NCBI GenBank assembly: GCA_002104945.1
Contig: MCFH01000066.1
Location: forward strand, 62,001 to 126,000
DNA: 64,000 bases
Reading direction: 5' to 3'
From: Piromyces finnis
Lineage: Eukaryota > Neocallimastigomycota > Neocallimastigomycetes > Neocallimastigales > Neocallimastigaceae
Below the pieces are notes generated by a model that saw only the letters and a program-made list of their open reading frames with translations, searched no databases and was not told where the DNA came from. A program made the position numbers and the translations under genes. Positions 11,880 through 25,201 of this stretch are shown here, in pieces (the first letter of the stretch is position 1; every line of letters begins with the position of its first letter).

Positions 11880-12423
11880 CGTTCCAGTTTTTATCCTGAT
11901 TGTTAAGGCGTTGCCTTAGCATACATAAGGCTTCTGGTTCGACCCCGCAGATGTCAGTGCCTGTGGATTTTCCCACTGGGTTTGCCATGGGTTGGGTTAT
12001 GATATTCAGGTAAGTATAAATGAACTTTCTAATTTACTACTATGATAATAACACTCGTCTAGCCGGCCTGAGAGGGTCTAGTGTACATGGTACATTCCAA
12101 ATTAGAACTTAATAAGTGGTGACTTAGGTTATGCCAAAAACACATAATATTCCTTAATCAATTTAAGTGTAAACATTAGGGGGCGGTTGACACGTGATCA
12201 AATTGACTATAAGAGGCTTAGCATTGTATTTGTGAAATATTGTACAACGACATGCATCTAATGTACATGGATTAAGTGAGCGTCGAAGCTGAAGAAACAG
12301 TATGACAGACCAGGAGGGTCACAACTACCTAGCAATAGGAATGAGCCAACGTTTCTCTAAGAACCACCATTGGAGCTAACTCCGATCGATGGGAGAAATG
12401 AACTCGGAAGTTAAAAAAAAAAA
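11880..12423 (+). mobile_element. Putative tRNA-derived SINE-like block with A tail
   Basis: This block of about 540 bp is far richer in G/C than its surroundings. It begins with a tRNA-like segment: a D-arm-like GTTAAGGCG, a perfect stem-loop GCCTTA-GCATACA-TAAGGC in the anticodon-arm position, and a polymerase III B-box match GGTTCGACCCC (11937-11947). The acceptor stem is not conserved and the loop lacks U33, so it is not a functional tRNA gene. The block ends in 11 A (12413-12423). Head, body and A tail fit a SINE. An LTR with a tRNA primer site on the opposite strand, belonging to the gypsy element, is an alternative. Confidence 0.4.
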
Positions 12424-12424
12424 T

Positions 12425-12498
12425 CCTTTAAATTTAAAGGGTTAGAAATTAATAATTAATTTTTTTTTTGTAAATCATCCCCTTTAAACTTAAAAGGT
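12425..12498 (+). promoter_or_regulatory. Conserved bipartite palindromic element upstream of scaffoldin gene 1
   Basis: It contains the perfect 16-bp palindrome CCTTTAAATTTAAAGG (12425-12440), then GTTAGAAATTAATAATTAAT (12441-12460), and a closing near-palindrome CCTTTAAACTTAAAAGG (12481-12497). The same order occurs upstream of gene 2 (25134-25201), and the left half occurs upstream of gene 3. It lies about 260 bp before the gene 1 start codon. A role as a transcription-factor site is inference. Confidence 0.55.
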
Positions 12499-12752
12499 AA
12501 AAGCACCTTAATTTTTCTTATTATTGATGTAATGTTTATATCAGAAGATAAGGTATAAGAATATTAAAAACAAGTTTATTTTTAATATTATATAGAAGAC
12601 AGTCTGATATGATAATTTAAAAAAGAATAAAAAATAACAACATTACCTTAAATAATAAAATTTTTAAAGTCATTTTGAATATCTTTATTATCCTAAAATA
12701 ATTAATAAATGTACATTTTTTAAATTATCCTTTAAAATAATAGTAATTCAAA

Positions 12753-15700
12753 ATGTTAATATCAAAAAGAATAAAATGGTAAGTATTATTTTTCTTAAAA
12801 AAAATAAAACATTTATATTATGTATATGTGATAAATAATTAACAAAACAAATATTTAATATAAATGATTTAAAAAAAGGTTGTCATTACAATATTTAGTT
12901 TTATTGTCCCTTTCAAAAAATGTACTTGGTCAAGATGGAGGTGGTGCTAATAATGCAGGTAATGATAAAATTTAATTAAAGAGTAATACTAGATAGTAGT
13001 ATTAGAATTAAATGATTTTTAATTATGGTTATAGTTTTAACAGCTTGTGGTGAAGGTGTTCCTGGTAGTTGCACGGGTTTAACTTCATCTGGTTATTGTT
13101 TAGAAGAAAGTAATATATATAAATTAAAAGCAGCAACTACTGTAGCAGATGCAGATGGCTCATGTAACCCAATCACAGGCGCTGCACTAAAACAATTTAA
13201 AGCTGATGGTAGTAGTGAGGTTACTATTTCTAATAATTCACTAGGTGTATTATATAAATGTGTTGCGGGTACTACTAATACAGATGATCCTTCAACGTGT
13301 ACTTAAATTGATGGAGGATATTATATGATTTTAGGAAAACAATTTTTATTTTTATGTACAGCATCGTCAACTCCAAAAAAGGGATATTACCTTTCTTCAA
13401 CAACAACAGATACAAAAAATAAATTATATAGTTATGTTGGTGATTCACCTTTTTTGAAAGCATTAACAACTGCAAATGATGGTTATTATCTAAGTGGTGA
13501 AGATTTTGAAAATAGTAGATATAATAATTTAATTAAATGTACATCAGAGAGTTGTATTAAATTAGAAGATGCAGAATTGAAATCAGGTTATTATTTGTGT
13601 GGCGAAGATTTTAAAAGTAATACATATAATAATTTAATTTATTGTGATTCTAATAAAAAATGTTCAAAGTTGGAAGGTCCTTCAAAATCCAGTTATTATG
13701 TTAGCAGGGAAGATTTTGACACAACTGGTTCATATTATAAAAAATTAATTAATTGAAATGAAAGTGAAAAATGTACTACTGCAGTTGAACCTACAGTTTT
13801 AGGTTTTTGCACAAATGGTGATGGAAAAACTGACACAGAGATAAAAAATTAATTGATTGTTCAACTGCTAATCAATGTAAAGAAGTGGATGAACCAAAAA
13901 AAGGTTATTATCTTCGTGGTGAATTAACATCATCAGATGACAAACCAATTTCATTGTTTGAATGTAAGGATAAATCTTGTACAGTGCAAAAACCTACTGG
14001 GGAAGGTCATTATTTAGATGCTTCTGGTATAGATGCTGGGGGAAAATACTCTAAATTAATTTTATGTAAACATGATGCTTCAAAAAAATGTGAATCTGCT
14101 GCTGTTGCTGCTGAAAGTATGCCTTACGATGTAGGTAATTATTACTTTTTAGATAGAAAGGATACTTCCAAGGTAATTAAGTGTACCTATAGTGATGACG
14201 GAAATAAATGCGAAGAAGTTGATGGTGAAAAAAAGGCAGGTTATGGTTATATAGATTTCGGAGCTAAAGGTAACGTAATTGCTTGTACTGAAGGTACATG
14301 TAAATCTTTGGAAAAGGTTAATGCGCAAGCTGAAGATGAAGAAAATAATATATTAGCACAGAACACGGGTTTTCTTGATACTAGTGAAGGTGAAAATACT
14401 TATAAAAATATAATTATATGTATTAATTTAGAATGAGGAGGCTGTACATCAATTCCAATTGATGGAGTTCAAGGACATGCTTTCTTAGATGGCACTAGTT
14501 ATTACTCAAATAGTAAGATATTTAAAAATGTCATAAAATGTATGGAATCTGGTGGTTGTACTCCTCTTGAATCAGTTCCATCGTATTCTACAGCTGAAGT
14601 ATATATTGATGCTGAAAGTGTTAGTTAAAGTGAAAAGTATGCTAATATTATTAAACCTGTAGTTTCAGGTACAACTACATTTTCAGTTGTAGAAGATAAT
14701 GACACTAATACTATGTACGCTTATATTGATGCTTCCGATAAGAAAAAAATTATTACCTGTGATGCTACAGAAAAGTGTAAGTCAGATGAAAATGGTGCAT
14801 CCTTTGCTGAAAAAGTTAAAGCTTTTTATATTAATGGGTTAATTCCAACAGAAATTATAGCTTGTGAAAAAGAGGATTCGGAATATAAAAGGATAGCAGG
14901 AAGTGAAGAAAAGGGTCAAACTAAATATTATGCTGATATAAAAACAAAAACTAATATAATAAAATGTGATTGGCCAAAAGATGGTGCATCACCTAATACA
15001 ATAAATTGTGTATCTGAAGCTCATGCTTCAAATAGCAGTGAAGAAAAATATTATTATATTGATGGATATGAAGATAAAAATATATTAGCATGTGATAAAA
15101 GTAATGGTTGTATTTCTTCAGAAAGCCTTGCTACTACTAGTCAACCATCCTATTATGTTGATGCTAATGAGAGTACTTCTAAATCAATTATTACTTGTAC
15201 TACTACGAAATGTACTTCTGAAGAAGGTGAAACCACTGAAGGAACTACTTACAAAGATTCACTGATGATAAAAAAGTTATGAATCAAAGAATGGAGTTAG
15301 CGATGATTGTGACACTTATATTGATGCCGGTGATTTATCCCAAATTTTAAATTGTAAAAGAGACGGTAGTTGTATTTATTTCAAAACAAAGCCATCATTC
15401 TATAATTCAGAATATTACGCTCGTTTATCTAATGGAGTAACAGCAATTATAGAATGTGATTATGATACTACCTCTGCTAAAAAAAGCATTTGTAAATTGG
15501 ATACAACAACAGCTTTTAAAACAAACTCAGTTTATAGAAATGCACTTTTTAATAAAGAAAATGGTGATTCCACCAACCCATTAATTATTTGTGACTCTTC
15601 TTCAAAGTGTACACCATCTAAAGCTAAGATTACAGGTAAAAGTAAGAGTTACTACATTAATTCTGACGTTAAAAGTGTTGAAAAAACTTTAAATAGTGAT

Positions 15701-18700
15701 AACCAACTTATTATTTGTAAAACCGATGAAGGATGTACTGAACAAAAAGCGAGTTCTAATGCTAATAATTTCCATTACTATGTTAATGCAGGAAGTACTT
15801 TTGAAACTTCCTTAAATGATACTTTTAATTGAATGCAAGGATACTTGTCAAGTTTTAAATACCGCTAAAGATAGTGATATTTATATAGATCAATTTGATT
15901 CTTCTCACACCATTCAATGCTATGAATCCAATGGTTGTAAATCTATTCCTAATCATGCTATTGATAAGAAGAATGAAATTTTTTTAAATTCAAGTCTTAA
16001 TAGTACTTCAAATGTTATATTAAAGATTTGATTAAATGTATCAACAAGAGTGTGATTACTTGTTCAGCAAAGGATGATGTTAAGGATGAAGTTTATAAAA
16101 ATTCTCATAACACAACTGAAATTATCTATTGTACATCAGAAAATGGATGTTAGAGTAAGACCAGTGGTGGTACCACACAACCGGAATATTAAGTTAATGC
16201 TGATCCAACTAATGTTGACAAATTAAATGGTGATTTAATAAAATGTAAGAATGATGGATCCAAAATAACATGTGAAGTCACCTACGGTAATGATGGAGAT
16301 ATCTTCCTTAATGCCAATTACGAAAATGATGCGGCCAAAAAGCCTTTGATTATATGTACTACTGAAAATGAATGTGCTACTAACGCTAGTAAGGCAGAAT
16401 CTAATTCAATTCCAGCTTACTACGTTAATGCTGGTAGTGTTCTTTCCTCTAAATTAAATGATACTCTGTTCCTTTGGTACAGCTGTTTAATATAATATTG
16501 AACTAACAGTTCAAAATATTTTTTATGATAATTCTGGTGAAAATGACGAAACTAATCCATTAATTAAATGTAATGCTAATGGCTGTAAGGTTAGCATTAG
16601 CTCTGCCACTGAAAAGAGTAAAGAATATTACATTAATGCAGGTGATGCGGATGAAAAACCACTTGCTAATGATATTATTGAATGTACTAGTAAAGAAAAT
16701 GTAATTCAATGTGAAGTATTAGAAAAGGCTGGAGAAGGTGTCTATGTCAAGTCCAACTATTCTGAAAATGGAGATGCCAAGCAATTAATTCAATGTCGTA
16801 AAGATACAGGATGTGCTGGTATCAAGACCTCACCATCCAATTCTGAATACTTTGTTAATGCTGAAGCTACCGATCTCAATAATGCCATTATTTTCTGTGC
16901 CAACAAAAAGTGTGAAAAACAAACACCAACTGGTGTTCCAACTTACTATGTTGGTAGTAATGGTGATAGTCAAGAGGATCAAGTCAATGGTTTAATTGAA
17001 TGTACAGAATCTGAACCAGCCGATGACGACACCTCACCCAGAAGAAAGAGAGCCACCGAAAAGAAATGTAAATTAAAGCCAGCTTTCACCTCCAATGGAT
17101 ACTACTTAAACAGTGGTTACAACAAGGCAGTTAATCAAACCATTCTTTGTGATTCTTCCGAAGGATGTGCCACTGAAAAGGTCATTCTTGGTTACTATGT
17201 CAATGCAGGTGATGCCACCAAACCAGTCATTAAATGTGAAAAGGAAGGTACAGAATGTGTTGAAGAAGAAAGCAAGGAATGTCCAAGTTCTTTTGATATT
17301 ATTCCAGGCAATTACTGTTACAGTGAAGGATCCTTAAAATTCTATCCATCTAGCAATTCCACAGCTATTTCTGCTTCTAAATCAGATGACATTTACACTT
17401 TTGCTACCATTCCAGCCAACGGTTTCCCAGGTATTAAATCTGAAACTGGAGCGTTATTCAAAATTTCTCGTTACTACATCAATCGTTTCTGCCAAAGTGG
17501 CGTTGTTATGATTGATAAGAATGGTAAATTAGTTGATAATTTATCAGCAGCTGATCAATCCGACATTAGTGTCTATGACTGTAATGATTCCACCAAGATG
17601 TGTACAGAACGTTCAGGATGTACCAGTAACACCTACATGTTTGATAGCGAAAACAAAAAGGCCGTTTTCTGTAATAACAATAAATTAGAATATGCCGAAT
17701 TCACTGGATATGTTGTTGATGGTAATCGTGCCGTTGGTACGAATCATCCATACATTATTCATTGTGAAAACAATGGTAGTAAATGTGAAAGTATCAAACC
17801 AAAAGTTTCCTCTTACTACGAAAACAATGGTTATGATTCCAGTGCCAATGGATTAATTGAATGCAGTGGTAATAACTGTATTACTGTTGGTGCCACTGTT
17901 GGATATTATGTTGGACATGAAGGTAAGGGTATTATTCAATGTACCTCTTCCACTTCATGTGTCTATGCCGATTCCAAGTCCAAGGTGAAGTATGTCAATG
18001 CTGGATCTAACAAATCCTCCAATGCCATCATTTCATGTACCAAGGATTCATGTGTCTCAACCAAGGCCAACACTGGTTACTATTTAACCTACACTAGTAC
18101 TCTTTTAATTCAATGTACTAATCCATCCAACTGTGTTGAATTCACACCATCTGTCAATTACTACGACAATGCTGATTCATCCGAAAGTAGCAATACCATC
18201 ATCAACTGTGTTCAAAACAGTCAAGTGATTACTTGTTCCACTGAAGCCACCAACAGTGGTTTCTACATTTCCAGTACACCAAATGTTTTAATTCGTTGTA
18301 AATCCGGCAACAAGTGTAAGACCGTCACAGTAAAGAATGGTATTTTCCGTGGAGCCATCAAGAGTAATACTTCAGGTTCAAAGCGTTCTGATGATGAAAA
18401 AGAAAGTCAAGTTGAAAGTTCAATTGAAAGTCAAATTGAAAGCGAAGTTGAAGTTGAAGGTAATGATGATGGAAAGAGTGTTGTTGTTCCAAGAGGATCC
18501 GATGATTCTGTAATGCTGACACAGAAAGAATAGATTAGGATATCTATTCTATTACAATAACACTAAATTTAAAATAAAATAAAAAATTGTTTTATTAAAA
18601 ATATCTTTTATTATAATAGAAATTTTATTAATAACAATTACATCGATAAAATGATGAAAAATATCTTCTATTTATATTTTTCCTAAATACATTTATATTA

Positions 18701-20909
18701 TATTATAACTATTTATTTCTTATATATTATTATTTAAAATCTACACTAAAATCTTAATTATTAATAAATATTTAAACTATAACTATTTTTAGTAAAATAC
18801 AATTGGCAATTCAAATTAAGTACTATTCAATTTGAATATGTGCCCATGTATTATTGATATATTAATCATTTATTATTTATCTATTTCTATAAAAAAACAA
18901 TACTAAAACTAGGGATTTAAATTGAGAATATTAATTTACTTGTTAAACATTAAAAATAAATTAATAATTTATTTTGTTTTAAACTTTAATTATTAATAAA
19001 TAAATTATGTCTCATTTTCTTTTTCTGAATATAATTTGTGTAACTTAAACAATAATACTTATGGCTTAAGTTACATTAAAGATATCAAGTTGAGGCGTTT
19101 GATATCTTTACAGATTCCTACGATATCATTCATTGTATTCAAGAAAAGTGTTCTGCCCTCTCCCCAAGCGAAGTCTCAGCCATTCCAATTTGTGAATTCA
19201 ACAACAACAAGTGTTACATCACCAATGAATATGCCATGACCAAGTCAGCCACCACTTCCATTTCAGCTGGTAGTATTTGTACCAACAATGATCGTTCCGT
19301 TTTCTACTTTGCTACCGATACTGTTGTTGTTAAGCCAAATGTTATTTCAGGTAGTACTACCACTTACATCTACACCACCACCAATTCCAACTGTTTAGAA
19401 GTCAATGATTCGTACAGTGACATGTACTTTACCGTTGGTTCGAACATCTACCTTTTAGATCAAGGTAGTGTTTTACAATTCTATGAACAAGGATACTATT
19501 TCATCAACACAGCCAAGAATGCCATTGTTGGTGGTAGTGATATTGACAATTACAATGACAAGAATGTCAAGCTCTACAGATGTAATGGTAGTAGTTGTAG
19601 CATTTTAGATAAACCCGATTCCTTAACTTTCTATGCCGATGTCAACAAACGTATTCTTAGATACAATGTCAACAGTGGTTCTTACTCTTTTGCCTATGAA
19701 AAGGACATCATTTGTATTTTTGCCAATAACAAGTGTACACCTAATGCTGATTTAAAGAATCAAGAATTCTGTATTACATACAAGGGAGAATTAGCTCTTG
19801 CCGAGGCAGATATCAAGAACCGTGAAACCGGAGAATGTTACAAGGCCAGTAGTCTTAGTTCCACCATCTATGGTTATTCTCAATCCTTATATTCCATGAA
19901 TTTATATTCAGCTGAAATGATTGATGAAACCGGCTATTACATTGTTAGTCTTTCCACCAACACCAACGTCGTCAGTAAGAACTACAAGACCAAGAATAAC
20001 AAACTTGTCATCTATGGTTGTCAACTCTCTTCCTGTAAGGAAATTGAACCAGAAGAATATGCCTATTACTATGATTCACGTGCCAAGACCATTCTTCGTT
20101 ACAAGGATGGTGCCTGGAAGACACCAGAAACATCTGGTTATGCCTACATCTCGATTGATCCCGTCAACACCTACATCTACAGATTCACCAAGATCAATGA
20201 TGAAGTCAAGATCAATGGTATTGCCAACTACGGCTACTACTACACGGTTGATGGAGAAATGTACAACTGTAATCAAGATGAAGGAGGTGCCTGTACTCCA
20301 GTCAACAACACCGGCTACTACTTTACCAATGCTGGTGAGGTTTACTACTGTGTCCATGATTCCGAAAACTTGGAACCAACCGAATGTACCAAGCAAGCTT
20401 GTATTAGTGGACAATACTATTACATTGATGAAGCCTACTACAGATGTGAAAGTAGTTCCAGTCTTGTTCCAGTGATGTCTCGTTACTGTTCGTACAATGA
20501 AAATGTCATCATCAACTTCCCATTAGCCTTGACCGAAGAATACCCAGATAAGATTAAGCAAGCAGTTGAAGGTATTGAAAAGAACAACAATTCCACAGCC
20601 ATTATTAGACGTAGTGGAAAGAATTATTTAGAATCTGTTTCCGGTATTTTCACCAACTGTACCTACAATGTTGAAGAAACCAAGTCCACATTTGATTTAG
20701 TTTGTGTCAACAACTTTGTCAAGGTTGATGAAGAAACGGATGATGTCAAGATTTGTTCCATTGAAAAACTTAGCTATGTTGAATGTACCGAAGAAGAAGA
20801 AAATCCCGAAAAATGTAATGTTAGTTTTGGTATTTCCAGAGCTTCTCTTTCCATTCCTAGTTTAGTAATATCTACTCTACTTGTTGTAATAATCAATGAA
20901 TGTAATTAA
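12753..20909 (+). pseudogene. Scaffoldin-like gene 1, pseudogene
   Basis: It is homologous to genes 2-4. Exon 1 is 12753-12778, exon 2 12879-12958 (hydrophobic signal-peptide core SLQYLVLLSLS) and exon 3 starts at 13035. Stops in the repeat frame lie at 13304 (TAA), 13754 (TGA replacing a repeat Cys), 14434, 14626, 16151 and 16190. Frame changes occur near 13845, 15270, 15826 and 16018, and a scrambled patch at about 16464-16545. From about 16550 the frame is clean to the final stop, apart from a solo LTR at 18509-19112, and from about 16755 it is nearly identical to the other copies. The intact-looking 3' half ends in a hydrophobic tail plus NECN. As it stands it cannot give a full-length scaffoldin; the part after the LTR could only be made from a new promoter. 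Confidence 0.85.
18509..19112. mobile_element. Solo LTR inserted in scaffoldin gene 1
   Basis: This 604-bp A/T-rich insertion begins TGTAA and ends TTACA (canonical TG...CA with a 5-bp terminal inverted repeat). It is flanked by a direct duplication of GATTC (18504-18508 and 19113-19117). Removing it and one GATTC restores the exact sequence GATGATTCCTACGATATC seen in genes 2-4. The LTR-like ends, a 5-bp duplication and the absence of internal coding sequence indicate a solo LTR left by recombination of an LTR retrotransposon. The parent family is not present in full in this window. Confidence 0.82.
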
Positions 20910-21288
20910 ATTACGTTGTTTCAGGTAACAATGTATAAATACAAATACAATATTTGAAATCAAAATATTTCTTTTAAGAAATATATGTTAAATCATCAAA
21001 AACGTTAATTCATATCAAATATTATAAATTATTTATTTATAAAAATTTTACTCATTCATACTTAAAATTCGCAATACTTCATCATTTATAATCAAAAGTC
21101 ATATTTAATTCATATGTTAATTTTTAATATATAAAAATTAGCATTGCTCAATCTTCAATTTTCAATTATACTCAATTCATCTCATAATGAATTAAAATAT
21201 ATTTTAATTGGTTTAATTATATAAAATAACTCAAAAAATTATTTTAATTTTAAATCAAAAAAAAAAAAAAACTATTGATTAAATCAAT

Positions 21289-21310
21289 TTTATAAATTAT
21301 AATTTATAAA
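21289..21310. repeat. 22-bp perfect A/T palindrome downstream of gene 1
   Basis: A perfect palindrome with core TATAAATTATAATTTATA, 380 bp after the gene 1 stop. The same core recurs after genes 2 and 3 at a similar distance, so it belongs to the duplicated unit. It may form a hairpin in RNA or a cruciform; function is unknown. Confidence 0.7.
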
Positions 21311-22793
21311 TTATTATTCATATTTAAAACAAAGTAGTAATTATTATTATAATTATTAATCATTATTTTATCAAATGATCAATATTCAAAATTTTCATTG
21401 AACTATTCATAGATGAAAATATATTTTTAAATATATTTTTAAATAATTTTTACATTCATAATAATATTATATATTTATTTTAATAAATATCAATTATTAT
21501 TCATTTATTATTATTATTATTATTATTATTATAATAATAGTTATTTTTTAAAAAAAAATATGTTAATATTTTTAACATTATTCAATTATTTAAATTTCAT
21601 ATCATAAATATCTGACAATTATAAGTAATTGTAAAAATCATATCTATTCATTGATAAATGATAAATTTGAATTTATCTATCTATTATTACAAAATACATA
21701 AATAAAAAAGAACTTTTTCATTAAATAAAATTAATAGTATTATTTATAATTAATACTTTTTAAAAAATATACATTTATTCAATAGTTAAAGTATGGAAAA
21801 ATTATAAAATAACTAGAAAAAAATATTAATGTTTAAAAGTTTAGTATTAATAGACTTTTAACACAATACATACACAAAAGAAAGTATTATTTTTTATATT
21901 CAATTTATTCAATTATTTAAAAAGTTTAATATTGCAGCATTTTAAATACTTTCTATTAGCATCCTTAAAACTTTCTTTAAGCACTTATTTTTTTTTACCT
22001 GTAAATTTTGCTATTAAATAAATAATAAAAAAAGTATTTAAATTTTTTTTTATTTTAATCCATCTTATATATATACATTTAATATTTAAAAATATAATAA
22101 ATAAATATATTCAATTTTACTTTTTTTTTCATTAATATCTATTATTATACGATTTTTTTTTAAAAAAATAATGCAAAAAACTATTTATATTTAATCAGTA
22201 AAAATATAATTTTATTTTATATTTATTTTATTTAAGAATATTAAATTATTAAAAGATATCCTTAAAAATATAAAATTTTGTATTTTAATTTTTGTTATGA
22301 TAACTTTTAAATATTTCAAAGCAAATATAATTGATGATGTATTTACTTACATTGGAAATATATTACTATTATATATATATATTTTATCTTTTTTTATTTT
22401 TATTAATAGTCTAAAAGTCCATTTTTATAATTTATCATGTGATTATTACATATACATTGATTTATGATTACATGTAATTAATTTATGATTTTAATTTTAA
22501 AAATTTAAAATGAATTATTAAATATCAGTTCATATATATTACAAATGTATACTAATAAATGATAAATAAATTAAAAATATAATAGAAAGTTTATTTATTA
22601 ATATCTTATTAATTAAAATTAATCAATATTAAATTAAATAATAAACCATTTATTTTACCATTGATTACATAATATAATAATTGTATATATTAAATATTAA
22701 AAATATTAATTAAATTCCAATTCTTTCATATATTAAAAAATGTTGAAAATTTAAAAAAAAATTGGAAACAAAAATTTTTCTCAAACAAAAAAA

Positions 22794-22820
22794 TTTTTTT
22801 TTTTTTTGGGGGGGGGGGGG
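22794..22820. repeat. T14-G13 homopolymer junction
   Basis: Fourteen T are followed directly by thirteen G (22808-22820). A pure G run of this length stands out in DNA that is otherwise nearly all A/T. Confidence 0.9.
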
Positions 22821-25133
22821 AGTTTAAATTTCTCCAAGTTTAAAAGATTTTTGAAACTTTTTTTATTCGAAAATTTTGGTAAAAAAAATTTTTTTTTATT
22901 TTTTGGATCTAAAACTTAACCCTTTGAATTGAATTTTTTTATTAGAAAAAAATTTGGAAAAAAAAAAAAAAAAAGAATTATTATTACTGTTATTATTATT
23001 TTTTATGGTTTACTTTTTTGATATTATTTGGCTATTAGTCATGAGTAATAGTATTTCTCAAAAGTACGATAATCAAGGTAATGATTTTTCATTATATATT
23101 AAAATTTATTGTAAGTGTAATATTATTTTTTTTAATATTTTTTAATATTTATTATATCTATTCTTTCATTATATAAAAAAGTATTGTTGCTATCAGTAAA
23201 ACCATTTTATAATGGTTATCTTGAAAATTGTATCTTTATATAAAATTAAATAATTATAATAAAAATATAATAAATGCAATATCCATTTAAACATAAAAAA
23301 TAAGTAAATAGAGGAAATGCTGTTTAAAAACTTTTAAAAATTATATGTTTTTTTTTCTAACTATAAAAATAGTTTATATTTTAGATGCTATAATAAACCG
23401 TTTAAAAAGCAATAACATAATTATATATCTTTATGTATTTTATATTTTTTTTAGTGTATAAATAAAAATTAGTATTTTACTTTCATATTTAGTTTTTTAA
23501 AATCTAGTAATACCATATTGTTAAATGAGATAAATATAATGAAAAAAAAATTAACCGATAAGCGATAATTGTTTTTACTATGATTAGTAATTATATATAA
23601 TAATTTTATAAACTGTAAAACAAAAAGATTCAAAATAAAAGTTACTATATGGAAAAGGTAAAAACCCATAAATGTTGGAGGAAAGTAATTTTTTATTATT
23701 AACAAAATAAAAGAATAATGTTCAATGATACGAATAAAGTTAAAAAGTTTATTATTTAAAAGCTATAAAATATTAGATGAATAGATTTTTTTAGAGTAAT
23801 AAAGTAAGTGATATAACCATTAATTTTTATAATACTAGATTTTTCATTATTTTTTATTCAAATATTTTATTATAGGAATATTTTTTTTCATGTATAAATA
23901 CAATATAAAAGTTAAAGGTACACAAAATAATAAATGTTTTATTCTACAATTAATAAATATTATTTTATGTTTTTTTTTTATTTGATTGAATATCTAATAT
24001 TTTTTTAATATAAATCAGAAAATATATTATAAAAATAAACATTTTAACAAAGATTTATTTCTCAAATTATTTAATGCATTATTCAAATGTGAAGCGGTAA
24101 TAATTCATAGTAAAAGTTTTTTTTTTTTGAAAATAATGATGAATTTGTAAAAAAAAAAATTTGAATAAATGGTCCCACCTTTTATATAATAAATTTTATA
24201 ATATTTTTATTGTTAAATTACTCATAATTTCTGTTCTCTTTTTTTTCTTTTTTTTTTATATAGTGTTTTTAACTTTTTTGCATATTCTTCGTATTGAAAA
24301 TAAATTTAAAAGGTTCATTTTCTTGTTTAACATATATAATAATATTTATTAATATTTAATATTATAATTAAAAAGATAGTGTCGACTAAAATTACATTAA
24401 TCCTTAGTAATTCTAAAAATAGCAATTTAAAAAATACTCTCTCTTTATATTTTGTATTAAAAAAGATAGTTAAATATTTTAAATTTGTTTACTATTGTTA
24501 TTTACAAAAATAAAATGATTTATTTTTCTCATATTTATTTATTTAAAAAAAAATAGTAATAAAACAAGTAACAAAGTAACAAAATAGTTGTTTGAATATT
24601 GTTTATACTAATATCACTATTATTATCTTTATACCAGTAATAATACCATTCTTTTTTTTTTTTTTCAATTGTCTAATTATACAACCCTATTTATTTTTCA
24701 AGGCAATTTTGTTTTTTAGTTTATTCATAAAAATATAATATTTAATAGAGATATATATATTTTTAATATTCTGTTGAAGATAAATAATAAATGATTAATA
24801 ATAACTAAAAAGAATAAATAAAGAATATTAATAATAAAATAATTACGTAGAAATAAAAACTTTATATATTTTTATTATAATTTCAATTTTTTTTTTTTTA
24901 TAATATTTTACTAAAAAAGTTTATTTATTATTAAAATTTTAATTTTTCCTTTAAAGATTCTTTTTTTTTTTTTTTTTTTTGATTTTTTCCCTCCGAATTT
25001 TAAATTTTTACTTTTTCTCTATTCGATAATTGCCGTAATTTTAAACTTTTAAAATATTTTTTGTATAAATTTCAAAACGCGATCTCAAATTTTATAGGTT
25101 TTAAAAAATAAAAAGAAAATAAAAAATCTTTTT

Positions 25134-25201
25134 TAATTTAAAGGGTTAGAAATTAATAATTAATTTTCTTTTACCTTCCCTTTAAACTTAAAAGAAAAGG
25201 T
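25134..25201 (+). promoter_or_regulatory. Conserved bipartite element upstream of scaffoldin gene 2
   Basis: AATTTAAAGGGTTAGAAATT, then AATAATTAATTTT, a short pyrimidine-rich spacer and CCCTTTAAACTTAAAAG. It matches 12425-12498 in order and spacing and lies about 285 bp before the gene 2 start codon. Confidence 0.55.

Noticed and set aside
11900-11975. A genuine tRNA gene
   Set aside because: The acceptor stem does not pair, the anticodon loop lacks U33 and the T stem has a mismatch; it is at most a tRNA-derived segment.
18509-19112. MITE or DNA-transposon interpretation of the insertion in gene 1
   Set aside because: The TG...CA ends with only 5-bp inverted repeats and a 5-bp target duplication fit an LTR better; long inverted repeats are absent.
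20076-20414. A 112-aa antisense open frame present in all four scaffoldin copies (also 31913-32251, 44984-45322, 56427-56765)
   Set aside because: It is conserved only because the sense strand is nearly identical in every copy; it has no start context or domain.
19921-20475. A 184-aa plus-strand open frame overlapping the C-terminal region of each scaffoldin (also 31758, 44829, 56272)
   Set aside because: It is a shadow of the scaffoldin frame, with Thr/Pro/Met-rich random composition.
23469-23705. Minus-strand 78-aa hydrophobic frame between genes 1 and 2
   Set aside because: A/T-biased composition (Phe/Ile/Leu/Asn) expected by chance; no local rise in G/C or recognisable family.
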